Shown piece by piece: positions 16,872 to 25,041 of a stretch of DNA of 64,000 bases; position 1 is the first letter of the stretch, and each line of letters opens with the position of its first letter. Source of the stretch: DAOUET01 sp034430155 (lineage in GTDB: Bacteria; Chloroflexota; Anaerolineae; Anaerolineales; UBA4823); contig DAOUET010000037.1 of the NCBI GenBank assembly GCA_034430155.1, positions 1 through 64,000 on the forward strand, read 5' to 3'. The notes beneath the pieces are model-generated. The model was not told the DNA's origin and made no database searches. It saw nothing but the letters and a program-made list of their open reading frames with translations. Made by a program: the position numbers and the translations under genes.

Positions 16872-19800
16872 GGGCAAGTTCGCTTTGTGTTTGGTGCAAT
16901 GGAATTGCTAAGAAAAACGTGCTGCCTTTTCCGAGCTGGCTTTCAAACCATACTCTTCCACCGTGTCTTTCAGCAATAGATTTGACAATTGCTAACCCAA
17001 GACCAGAGCCACGTTCGCTTCTTACGGTTTGACGAGATGCACGGTAAAACTTTTCAAACATGCGTTGTTGATCCGCTGGAGATATACCAATGCCAGTATC
17101 TTCTACCTCAAACACTAGCTGGTCGTTATGTACTTCTAAAACTATTTTGACTTCTCCACCAGGCTCAGTAAATTTGATGGCGTTCTCTACCAAATTGTGA
17201 AAGGCCTGTTGCAACAATGCCCGATCAGCTTCAATCAGAGGGATTTCTTGCTGGTCAACTACAACCGTCAATTTAATGCGTTTTTGATCTGTTCGAGACT
17301 GAAATTCGCTGACAACCCTTTCGATCACATCTTGAACTGATATTTTTTCCAACTGTAATCCTACCCCAGCTTCGATTCGGCTTAGATCGAGCAGGTTGTT
17401 TACCAGGCGATCCATATTTTCTACGCTCTCGGCGATTTTCTCCAGGTAATTAGATTGCTGGTCGTTGAGTTCGCCAACCATCTTAAGCATAGTCGTATAT
17501 CCACGGATCAATGTCAATGGGGAACGCAAATCATGGCTTACTGTGGACACAAACTCTGATTTTAAAGCATCAAGCTTTTTGAATTGAGTAACGTCACGAA
17601 GAATGCAAACTCTGCCCACTCGGCGCCCCTCTGCAACCACGGATGAGGTTGTCGCCAGTAAAATCTGTCCATCAGGAAGCACGATTTCAGCAGATTGTTT
17701 TTCCTTCGAAGATATGCGCAATAATTTAACCAATGGCTCGATGGAGATTATTCTATGAATAGGCTGGTCTCTGCTCGCTTCCATGTTAATACCCAGCATC
17801 TGCCATGCCGCTGGATTCGCCAACAAAAGGCGATCCTTCGAATTCGTCACTAAAACCGGATCTGGAGTGGAGGCCAAGATCGCCTCTAATCTCTGACGCC
17901 CAATTTCAGCACCTAAAAAGAGATGGGCGTTAGCCACTGCTAAGGCTGCCTGACTTGCTAAGGTAGATATATATCTTATTTCTTGGTCTTCGAATTGGTG
18001 GGAATGATCAAAGGCAATCCACAAAACCCCATAGAAAAGGTTTTCATGTCGAAGCGCGACAGCTATCAATGCTGATGGACGAGGGATGCTTTGGGAAAAT
18101 GCCAAAATACGGGGCCTGGTCAAATTTGTCAATATCAGCCGGTCTTGGCGGCGCGTTAAGGTTAACACTTGATCATCCAAGTATCGATAGGTGTCGCCTG
18201 CCGAACCAACCCCGTAATAAGATGAAGAGGCTTTATCCCCATCAAGGTCTGGGACTACTGATGGTGCTAACACTACTCGAACAGAGGCAGCCCCGGTGAG
18301 TAATGCTGATTCGAGTACAGGTTTAAGAGACTCCTCCAACTCGAGATTAGAGGCTACCCCTTGACTTACTAACAGTAGGCGATTGAGCTCGTCAAGTCGG
18401 TCTTCCAAGCTTCTTCGCATCTGCTCGAAGGCCTTCCCCAGCTGCCCAACTTCATCCTCTCCACTTACATGTAAAGGTATATCAAGCTGTCCATGAGACA
18501 TCCGGTCAGCTTCTATTGCTAAGGTCCGTAAAGAGTTCGTTACCCGTCCTAAACCATATCGTATAAAAACAATAGTCAGGAGAGATGAAATGATGATCAT
18601 AAATAACAGCGGAGTGGCAATATTAATAGCCTGCTGTTGCGTATACCGGACAGGCACACTCATGATTACTGACCAGCCACGCCCACTTCCGGAAGCAATA
18701 TAGATCCATTGGGCAGCTTCATCGTTTGACAGTTCACGAAATAATGAGGAGGTGAGGTCTGTTCGCCCGGTATATACCGTCATCAACTTGTCGGGGTTGG
18801 GGTGGTAAATAATGCGCCCGCGTTCATCGATTAAAATCCCTTTGCCATGGATATCTGATAAGCTCTCGAGACTGGCCAATAATTGTTTCCCAAAAAGATT
18901 TTCCGATAAGTCGCTACGGCCAATGATTACTCCCATTGGCTCCGCGCCTGTCTCTGGTTGGATAGCTGTTAAGAACGATATGATCGCGGTTTTCACACCC
19001 GGTTTTGGGGGAACAGTAAAGGTTTGGTTCAATACAACTTGATTTAAAGCAAGATCAACACCATTTAATTCGTCCGGGGTTAAACCCAGTTCATCCTCAT
19101 TTTTTTCCGGATAGCTGCTAATCAGATTACCGCCTCTATCAAAGACGATCAGCTGGGTGAAATAAGGCACAGTCAGGATCTCCTCACCCAGGATTTTATA
19201 CAAATCTTCTCTGGAACTTTCTACGAGACGGGGATTCATAGCCAGCCCATCCAGCAGGTTTTGGCCCGATTCCATGAAAATTGGTACGCTCTTAGCTGCT
19301 ATTTCAGCGATATTAGACATTCGATCTGCCAATATCTGCGTGGTGGCATTACTAGCCACTATCCAGTCGCCAACCATTAAGACAATCATCAGCAGCAATG
19401 CCAAAGGAGCTATGCTATACAGGAAGCGAGTCTCCAGGCTTTTTTCCGTCGGTGAAGGTTGTAAGTTTTTGACGCTAACCCACAATGATGGTAGCGTTCT
19501 GGCGATAATCTCAGCGAACAGACCTGCTATTACTAAACCTCCCCCTACAGAAAGAAAAATTGGACCCAATTGAGTAATCGCTGCATTCAATCGATCTGCC
19601 AAAATGCCGTGGGTCATAAACATCGTATCGACCAAATAAAGGGGAAGGTATATTATCCCAACGACCACAGCTGCAACGATAGGATGCCTTATGGCTTTAT
19701 AGATCCGTGTCCGGAAGTTTTGGTGAATCGCTCCGCCGAACATTGTCGCAAGGAGTGCCATTTCCAGTGGGAAGAATAGGTTGTGGGTATTCCACAATGC

Positions 19801-20175
19801 AAGCAAAAGACCGGATATAAAAGCCAGACCCGCAGCAGGTAATATTCCCACTAATCCTGCTGCTAAGACCCAGGGTATCGCAGTAAAAATCATGATTAAC
19901 GATCTTGTTGGTTCAAGTGATGCCTGCGGTAAAAAAGAAATACCTGCACCTAGCCATCTTATCCCTGGCAAAAATAAGCTGGTGACTGGTACTAAAATAG
20001 CTAAAACAACCAATATCCACCAGCGCAGGTTGGACCATTCGGGACGATACCTAAGCCAGCGCTTTTGCAGATAAACAATCACACCCAACAAGACTAGCCA
20101 TCCAAACCGGTCAATCCATCCATTTGGGGTTAGCAGGTAAGCAGTCTGTAAGAACAGAAAATCTAGCTCAGGCAT
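16864..20175 (-). CDS. Multidomain membrane sensor histidine kinase
   Basis: 1103 residues. In order: a block of about eight N-terminal transmembrane segments (1-230); a further segment near 255; an extracytoplasmic Cache-like sensor domain (about 275-520); a transmembrane segment; a HAMP linker ending near 605; a GAF-like domain (about 630-765); a PAS domain (about 770-870); and a kinase core. The phospho-accepting histidine is H881 in FVSTVSHDLRSPLTLIRG. The ATP-binding boxes are HNLVENAIKF, VEDTGIGIS and GSGLGLAI. It should autophosphorylate in response to an outside ligand and redox or small-molecule inputs, but no response regulator gene is adjacent, so its partner is unknown. An extended -10 promoter lies just upstream. 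Confidence 0.92.
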   Translation of the reverse strand: MPELDFLFLQTAYLLTPNGWIDRFGWLVLLGVIVYLQKRWLRYRPEWSNLRWWILVVLAILVPVTSLFLPGIRWLGAGISFLPQASLEPTRSLIMIFTAIPWVLAAGLVGILPAAGLAFISGLLLALWNTHNLFFPLEMALLATMFGGAIHQNFRTRIYKAIRHPIVAAVVVGIIYLPLYLVDTMFMTHGILADRLNAAITQLGPIFLSVGGGLVIAGLFAEIIARTLPSLWVSVKNLQPSPTEKSLETRFLYSIAPLALLLMIVLMVGDWIVASNATTQILADRMSNIAEIAAKSVPIFMESGQNLLDGLAMNPRLVESSREDLYKILGEEILTVPYFTQLIVFDRGGNLISSYPEKNEDELGLTPDELNGVDLALNQVVLNQTFTVPPKPGVKTAIISFLTAIQPETGAEPMGVIIGRSDLSENLFGKQLLASLESLSDIHGKGILIDERGRIIYHPNPDKLMTVYTGRTDLTSSLFRELSNDEAAQWIYIASGSGRGWSVIMSVPVRYTQQQAINIATPLLFMIIISSLLTIVFIRYGLGRVTNSLRTLAIEADRMSHGQLDIPLHVSGEDEVGQLGKAFEQMRRSLEDRLDELNRLLLVSQGVASNLELEESLKPVLESALLTGAASVRVVLAPSVVPDLDGDKASSSYYGVGSAGDTYRYLDDQVLTLTRRQDRLILTNLTRPRILAFSQSIPRPSALIAVALRHENLFYGVLWIAFDHSHQFEDQEIRYISTLASQAALAVANAHLFLGAEIGRQRLEAILASTPDPVLVTNSKDRLLLANPAAWQMLGINMEASRDQPIHRIISIEPLVKLLRISSKEKQSAEIVLPDGQILLATTSSVVAEGRRVGRVCILRDVTQFKKLDALKSEFVSTVSHDLRSPLTLIRGYTTMLKMVGELNDQQSNYLEKIAESVENMDRLVNNLLDLSRIEAGVGLQLEKISVQDVIERVVSEFQSRTDQKRIKLTVVVDQQEIPLIEADRALLQQAFHNLVENAIKFTEPGGEVKIVLEVHNDQLVFEVEDTGIGISPADQQRMFEKFYRASRQTVRSERGSGLGLAIVKSIAERHGGRVWFESQLGKGSTFFLAIPLHQTQSELALD

Positions 20176-20204
20176 TATGGCTTTTATTCCAAGGGGTTAT
20201 TGGG

Positions 20205-20213
20205 ATTATAGCA
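20205..20213 (-). promoter_or_regulatory. Extended -10 promoter of the histidine kinase
   Basis: On the minus strand TGCTATAAT (20205-20213) is a perfect extended -10 element, 29 bases before the kinase ATG. No -35 box with good spacing is visible, which is normal for extended -10 promoters. Confidence 0.45.
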
Positions 20214-20326
20214 TCAAGTTTGTCATAATGATAGCAAATAACTTCTGGCAATTAGCTTTTACTCCGCCCAATCCTTGCGCATCTCCAATTCGAGAAGGCT
20301 GGCATTAAGTTGAATTCAGGTGATAC

Positions 20327-21079
20327 TTACATCTTAAACCACTCGATCGTTTCTTGAGTCGCTCTTGAGAGATCTGTATAAACACCCCGACGCTGCTCGG
20401 GGAGAATCGTAGCCAAGATATACATGGCTTCGTCGGTCATCAGCCTTAATTGTTCGCGATTCGCTTTTTTCAGATCCGGGCGATAATGAAAAGGTCGTCC
20501 AAATCGCACATGCACTCCCCCTTTTCTCCATCTCTCAGTAAAGGGTAGGGTCGGAAAATCTGGCGTACCTTCCAGCATCACAGGCACAATCGGTGCGCCA
20601 GACCTGCTTGCCAGATAGGCAACTCCTTCTTTACCTCGCTGTAGCGTAGATCCGCGGGTACCCTCCGGAGCGACCAAAACAATTTCGCCAGCTCTGAGCA
20701 CATCCAGAGCATTTTGTATTGCTCGCCGATCTACTTCTTCTCGTCGGATGGGTATAACTCCCCACATGCGAGGGAATATCCCAATAACAGGGTAATGATA
20801 GACCTCAATCTTTGCTAGAGGGACGATATTTCGCGGTACGACATGGACGATGACAATCGGATCTACGAAAGCTATGTGGTTGATCAACAAAATCGCTGGA
20901 CCACGCTTGGGTATATTATCCAAGCCCTCTACTTTTACCAGCTTTATCAGAAATGTAAAAGCGATCGCTCTTAATAATAAACGCAGGAACGCCCGTTTGG
21001 TTTTATATTTGGCGTGCTGGTATCCGGTTTTCTCCTTTCGGTTACGATCTACCGTACGACTATCACTATTCACACTCAT
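20327..21079 (-). CDS. PlsC-family 1-acylglycerol-3-phosphate acyltransferase (third copy)
   Basis: 250 residues. PlsC enzymes acylate lysophosphatidic acid on the inner membrane face to make phosphatidic acid. The catalytic H-x4-D is H68-D73 in NHIAFVDP, and the glycerol-phosphate binding block is VAPEGTRG. A hydrophobic stretch at about residues 33-48 may anchor it. It overlaps the previous acyltransferase gene by 14 bases and is the last of three in a row after cmk. Its substrate cannot be read from sequence; a role in lipid A-free membrane lipid or glycolipid synthesis is inference. Confidence 0.88.
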   Translation of the reverse strand: MSVNSDSRTVDRNRKEKTGYQHAKYKTKRAFLRLLLRAIAFTFLIKLVKVEGLDNIPKRGPAILLINHIAFVDPIVIVHVVPRNIVPLAKIEVYHYPVIGIFPRMWGVIPIRREEVDRRAIQNALDVLRAGEIVLVAPEGTRGSTLQRGKEGVAYLASRSGAPIVPVMLEGTPDFPTLPFTERWRKGGVHVRFGRPFHYRPDLKKANREQLRLMTDEAMYILATILPEQRRGVYTDLSRATQETIEWFKM

Positions 21080-21839
21080 TTACGTTCGACTCACCTCGTA
21101 TTTGGTTTTTCTCAATATTCTCAAAATAATAAACCCCACGGTATTTAGGCGGCAACTGTCTGGCTAGCATTCGCATAATTGTTTCGGTACCCTGATGGAT
21201 AGCCTCCCGCGAATCAGACACTTTTCTTAATCGGAAGGGTGGTCCTATTGTCAGGGAAACCTTGGTGCGACGTAAACGTTTCATGTTTCCAAACAACTGC
21301 TTGTTTTCCGTGCCCGTCATTGTCACTGGCACAATGGGAACATCCGCCTTTACCGCTAGATAAGCAGCGCCTCCAGTTCCTTGTTCAAGTGAGCCAGTGA
21401 GACTTTCACGCCCCTCAGGCGCCACAGCTACCATCCGGCCTATCTTTAAAGCTTGTAGGGCAGCCCGGATTGCTTTTCTATCTGGTTGGCCTCGATGTAC
21501 CCAAATGACTCCATAAGCATCCATCAGCTTTCCTAGCATGGGTAAGTCATATAGCTCAGACTTAGCGAAAATCTCGACAATTGTTGGTGTGACCGACAAC
21601 CCGACTACTAAGTCAGCATCGCCCAGGTGATTAGCAACGATAATCGCCGGTCCTCGCTCAGGCAAATTTTCCAGGCCGGAGACTTGTGTATCAGTCCAGA
21701 TCCACGTTAATATACGGGCGATCCAGGTGATAGCACGACGAAAGAACTTCCGCCACCACGTCAAGCGGGGTAACCGGGTAAGTTCGTTCCGGATCCTTGG
21801 GCTACGAGGTTTTGGCGGGAGAGATTTGGTAGTCAGCAT
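21066..21839 (-). CDS. PlsC-family acyltransferase (second copy)
   Basis: 257 residues from the ATG at 21839; a TTG at 21875 would add 12 residues. The N-terminus is very basic (MLTTKSLPPKPRSPRIR), followed by an amphipathic or membrane-associated stretch. The H-x4-D motif is H71-D76 in NHLGDADL, and the second block is VAPEGRES. The gene overlaps the upstream acyltransferase by 38 bases and the downstream one by 14, so the three are translationally coupled. The three proteins are only distantly alike by eye, which suggests different substrates or acyl positions rather than a recent duplication. Confidence 0.86.
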   Translation of the reverse strand: MLTTKSLPPKPRSPRIRNELTRLPRLTWWRKFFRRAITWIARILTWIWTDTQVSGLENLPERGPAIIVANHLGDADLVVGLSVTPTIVEIFAKSELYDLPMLGKLMDAYGVIWVHRGQPDRKAIRAALQALKIGRMVAVAPEGRESLTGSLEQGTGGAAYLAVKADVPIVPVTMTGTENKQLFGNMKRLRRTKVSLTIGPPFRLRKVSDSREAIHQGTETIMRMLARQLPPKYRGVYYFENIEKNQIRGESNVNECE

Positions 21840-22509
21840 ATACGCCACGATACTCTTCTGGTAAAAGACTGGCAATATGTGCCATAATCATATCTGCATT
21901 CCTTTGCAAGGCTGTTCGTCTAATATCGCCTCGACCTTCCACTGTTGATAAATACACAGGACGGCCGATTCGCATCTCAAGAACTGGACGTTTTCCGTGT
22001 AGTGCTCGTCGTAAAAAATCATCGGTGGATCCGACAACTCCTACTGGCACAACCGGCACTTTGACTTTATCAACCACATATGCCACGCCGGGGAACGCTC
22101 GCCTTAATCCAGGTGTATGAGTTCGCCCTCCCTCTGGTGCGAGCAGTAAAGGTCTCCCCGAACGTAATATTGACAGCATTGTCGCCACCACACGACGATC
22201 ATATTCACCTCGGTGAAGAGGTATACCCCCGTATAATCGGGCGAGAGAAGCCTGCCCTGTGCGTTCCCAAATATCGACAGCTCCTATTGCTTCAGGGGCA
22301 ATCGGCCAAAAAGCAAGGATGAAAGGGGGTTCAAAAAGGGAGATATGATTAATGGCGATGAGGTAGGCGCCATTATTTGGGATGTTCTCAATCCCAACCT
22401 TACGTACGTGACATAGTACATGGAAGAGGGCTCGGAAGGTGGGGCGCAGTACCAGACGCATAAATTTAATGTTCTGCGGTACCTTATATGTCACTTGCTC
22501 ATCAGACAT
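21802..22509 (-). CDS. PlsC-family acyltransferase with H-x4-E motif (first copy)
   Basis: 235 residues. It shows PlsC features: an NHISLFEP block at residues 54-61 and LAPEGGRT further on. The expected catalytic aspartate is replaced by glutamate (H55-x4-E60). In PlsC enzymes H-x4-D is the catalytic dyad, so activity may be altered or the enzyme may be specialised. The start is ATG with a strong GGAGGG ribosome binding site inside the end of cmk, which it overlaps by 8 bases. It leads the three-gene acyltransferase set. Confidence 0.82.
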   Translation of the reverse strand: MSDEQVTYKVPQNIKFMRLVLRPTFRALFHVLCHVRKVGIENIPNNGAYLIAINHISLFEPPFILAFWPIAPEAIGAVDIWERTGQASLARLYGGIPLHRGEYDRRVVATMLSILRSGRPLLLAPEGGRTHTPGLRRAFPGVAYVVDKVKVPVVPVGVVGSTDDFLRRALHGKRPVLEMRIGRPVYLSTVEGRGDIRRTALQRNADMIMAHIASLLPEEYRGVYADYQISPAKTS

Positions 22510-23188
22510 ATTGTCCCTCCACCAATTCCTTTAATCTCTTCAGAACTTCCTCGATTTCTAACCCGTCTGAATCCAGGATGATGGCATCAGCCGCCGGTCT
22601 GAGCGGTGCGATCTTTCGAGTGGAATCAATTTGATCACGTCTTCGCACAGATTCGAGAACCTCTTCTAAAGAAGCATGCACACCCCTCGCTCGCAATTCA
22701 GCCAATCGCCTACGCGCCCGCTCCTTTTCTGAAGCAATCAGATACACCTTTAAATCTGCTTCCGGCAGCACGACAGTCCCGATATCCCGCCCCACCATTA
22801 CTACCCTGCCTCTCATTCCAATTCGCCGTTGTGGGGCGCTCAAAGCATTCCGGACTTCTCGAATTGCAGCCACATCGGAGACTTTCAGATCGACCTCCGA
22901 TCGCCTGATTTCCCAGGTAACATCCTGGTCATCTACCAGAACGTCATAGGCGCGTCCATCATCTCGGGATGGCGCTTGCACGTCAATTTTGATCTCCTTG
23001 GCAATGCTTGCGATCTCAGCCTGGTTTTCAACCGGAACTCCCCGCTTTATCGCCACCAAAGTCACTGCTCGGTACATCACTCCAGTATCAAAATACAAAT
23101 ACCCTAAATATTCAGCTAATTTCTTTCCCAAGGTCGACTTACCTGAGGCCGCCGGTCCGTCGATCGCAATAATACTCGCTGCAACCAT
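22502..23188 (-). CDS. cmk: Cytidylate kinase
   Basis: CMP/dCMP kinase transfers phosphate from ATP to CMP or dCMP for nucleotide salvage and recycling of CMP from lipid synthesis. It has 228 residues, normal length. The P-loop GPAASGKST is at residues 11-19, followed by FDTGVMYRAVT and the LID-like arginine-rich helix with SEKERARRR. It overlaps the first PlsC gene by 8 bases. Linkage to acyltransferases recalls the many bacteria where cmk and plsC are adjacent, and fits CMP release during phospholipid synthesis. Confidence 0.96.
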   Translation of the reverse strand: MVAASIIAIDGPAASGKSTLGKKLAEYLGYLYFDTGVMYRAVTLVAIKRGVPVENQAEIASIAKEIKIDVQAPSRDDGRAYDVLVDDQDVTWEIRRSEVDLKVSDVAAIREVRNALSAPQRRIGMRGRVVMVGRDIGTVVLPEADLKVYLIASEKERARRRLAELRARGVHASLEEVLESVRRRDQIDSTRKIAPLRPAADAIILDSDGLEIEEVLKRLKELVEGQYV

Positions 23189-23238
23189 CGCTTCTCCAAT
23201 ATCGCATATCGATCTTAAATCGATCGACCTCTACCTAT

Positions 23239-25005
23239 TTATTTGAACGGTTCAATGAATGGCAAGATCTTTTCACCATCAGATGACTGGTTTTCGGAAG
23301 AGGGTATCAGCGTACCATCTGGAAATAAATCTCCGCGCGCCCATAAAATCACTTGTTCAACTCGTTCGGGCGCTTGGCGAAATACAACCCAACTCGACCA
23401 ATTTCCTGGTAAGAATCCATCCCAATCGGGATAGGCTCGCCAGGCAAAATCCTGGCCACGATATGCAACTTTCAAGCTCGGTTCAGTCTGATCTGCCGAA
23501 CTGATTATCACCGACGGTAATTCCCCAATCCCCAGACTTGACGAAAATTCCACCTTAGGCCAGTCTCTTAAAACCCACTGCAAAGCAGAATCCTGCATAG
23601 TAACTAAAACATCTAGGGAATTACGTAATCCTGTCTTCCAATCCGATAGATCTCCCAGAGTCTTTATAAGCAGATCAGATTCCTGGATGGCCGGTGGAGG
23701 GGTCCAAGTCTCTTGAACGGAGTTTTGACGCAGCTGCGATACTCCCCACATACTCGCTATTCCATACAATCCCAGAGCGATCCCAGATCCCCAGGCAAGG
23801 CCGCGTTGTGCCACGGTAGCTGACCAACCCATTGCCACGAGTAAGGTAGTCACCACACCTAAAGCCAGAGTACCACCAATTACAATCCAACGCAGCCGTA
23901 GAATTTGTGGGTCACCTGCGAAATGAGTCAGGCCTGTCAGGTTGAGCCAGCTCAAAGCCAATAAAATAAAGATCAAAACAGCCTGACCTGTTGCTGGCAG
24001 CACTTCCCATTCATAAACCTGTAAATGCCGGTTTATTTCAAGGGCAGCCAGCACCCATAACGGCAATAAGACCCAGGCGAGGTCGCCCGTCTGCCGCCCA
24101 GGATAAATTACCACCAGAAACAAGGCGACTACAACCCATAAACTTAGCCATCTTTCCCTAGAGTGCTGGCTTATCCATCCCCTTAACGCGGCTATTAATC
24201 CAAAGACTAGTGCTAGCGGTTGATAAAAAAGGAGCGCGGCCATCAATCTTCCGGCTGTCACACTCGATGGAGCCACCCACCCATGGAAATAAGCCGGTAC
24301 TATTCCCGCCAGAGCGCCCAAACCTTGAGGAAATTGAAAGAAGAGGGTACCGACTATTAGAATCGTACCCCCACCAGCAAGAATCCCAGCCCGCACTCCT
24401 TCAGAGGGCAGCTTCTCAAATCCTTGCTCGCCGAGTCGATCTAAAAGGTGAAATCGCCTCAAATATCTTCCCCCCAACCAGGTCAGAACCAGATTCAATC
24501 CGCCTTGTATCACGGCTGGACCTCCGAGTAGCGCCAGACCGCCGAATATCCCGGCCAGGATGAAGCTGCGTGTATATATCAGGCTTAAGGCTAATAGTCC
24601 AAATCCGATCGCCAGCATCGGACCTCCTGCCAGGCGAGAAAGTGCCACCAACCCGGGGTCAATCGCCAACCCAAATGCCAATATCAAAGCGGTTTTGTGG
24701 CCTAAAAATCGCCGAAACTGAAATGGCACCAACACCAGCAGGCTGCCTGCCAAAGCTGGCCAGAAACGTGCAAGGGCGTTACTGCTGCCAAACACAAAGA
24801 ATACCAGCCCGGTAAGCAAGGAATAGCCTGGCTGAGGTCCCAGTGCTATCGAATCCCCCTTGGCTACATGCCATGCCTGTAGCCCCCACCCGGCCTCATA
24901 ATCAGAAAGTGGAGTCGAACCCAGATGTAAAAGGCGGACCCCTAAGGCCAAAACAAATGCCAGGATAAGTAATAATCTCTCACCAGAAATACGGTCTAAT
25001 TTCAT
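23239..25005 (-). CDS. GT39/PMT-like polytopic membrane glycosyltransferase
   Basis: 588 residues with 10 or more hydrophobic segments. Near the N-terminus, after the first membrane segment, is PLSDYEAGWGLQAWHVA, which matches the position of the acidic D-E catalytic loop of PMT/GT39-type enzymes that use polyprenyl-phosphate sugars. The final 130 residues form a soluble, probably extracytoplasmic domain. It may belong to the group that co-occurs with Chlor_Arch_YYY proteins (TIGR03663-like), whose job is not firmly known. It lies between cmk and the subtilase on the minus strand; glycan transfer at the cell surface is inference. Confidence 0.75.
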   Translation of the reverse strand: MKLDRISGERLLLILAFVLALGVRLLHLGSTPLSDYEAGWGLQAWHVAKGDSIALGPQPGYSLLTGLVFFVFGSSNALARFWPALAGSLLVLVPFQFRRFLGHKTALILAFGLAIDPGLVALSRLAGGPMLAIGFGLLALSLIYTRSFILAGIFGGLALLGGPAVIQGGLNLVLTWLGGRYLRRFHLLDRLGEQGFEKLPSEGVRAGILAGGGTILIVGTLFFQFPQGLGALAGIVPAYFHGWVAPSSVTAGRLMAALLFYQPLALVFGLIAALRGWISQHSRERWLSLWVVVALFLVVIYPGRQTGDLAWVLLPLWVLAALEINRHLQVYEWEVLPATGQAVLIFILLALSWLNLTGLTHFAGDPQILRLRWIVIGGTLALGVVTTLLVAMGWSATVAQRGLAWGSGIALGLYGIASMWGVSQLRQNSVQETWTPPPAIQESDLLIKTLGDLSDWKTGLRNSLDVLVTMQDSALQWVLRDWPKVEFSSSLGIGELPSVIISSADQTEPSLKVAYRGQDFAWRAYPDWDGFLPGNWSSWVVFRQAPERVEQVILWARGDLFPDGTLIPSSENQSSDGEKILPFIEPFK

Positions 25006-25041
25006 AGGATAGCTAACCAGTATTATAACCCTATGATCTGA

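Noticed and set aside
16864..20175. Pairing of the histidine kinase with the receiver-GGDEF protein at 53.5 kb
   Set aside because: They are over 33 kb apart with no shared regulation visible; a partnership would be guesswork.
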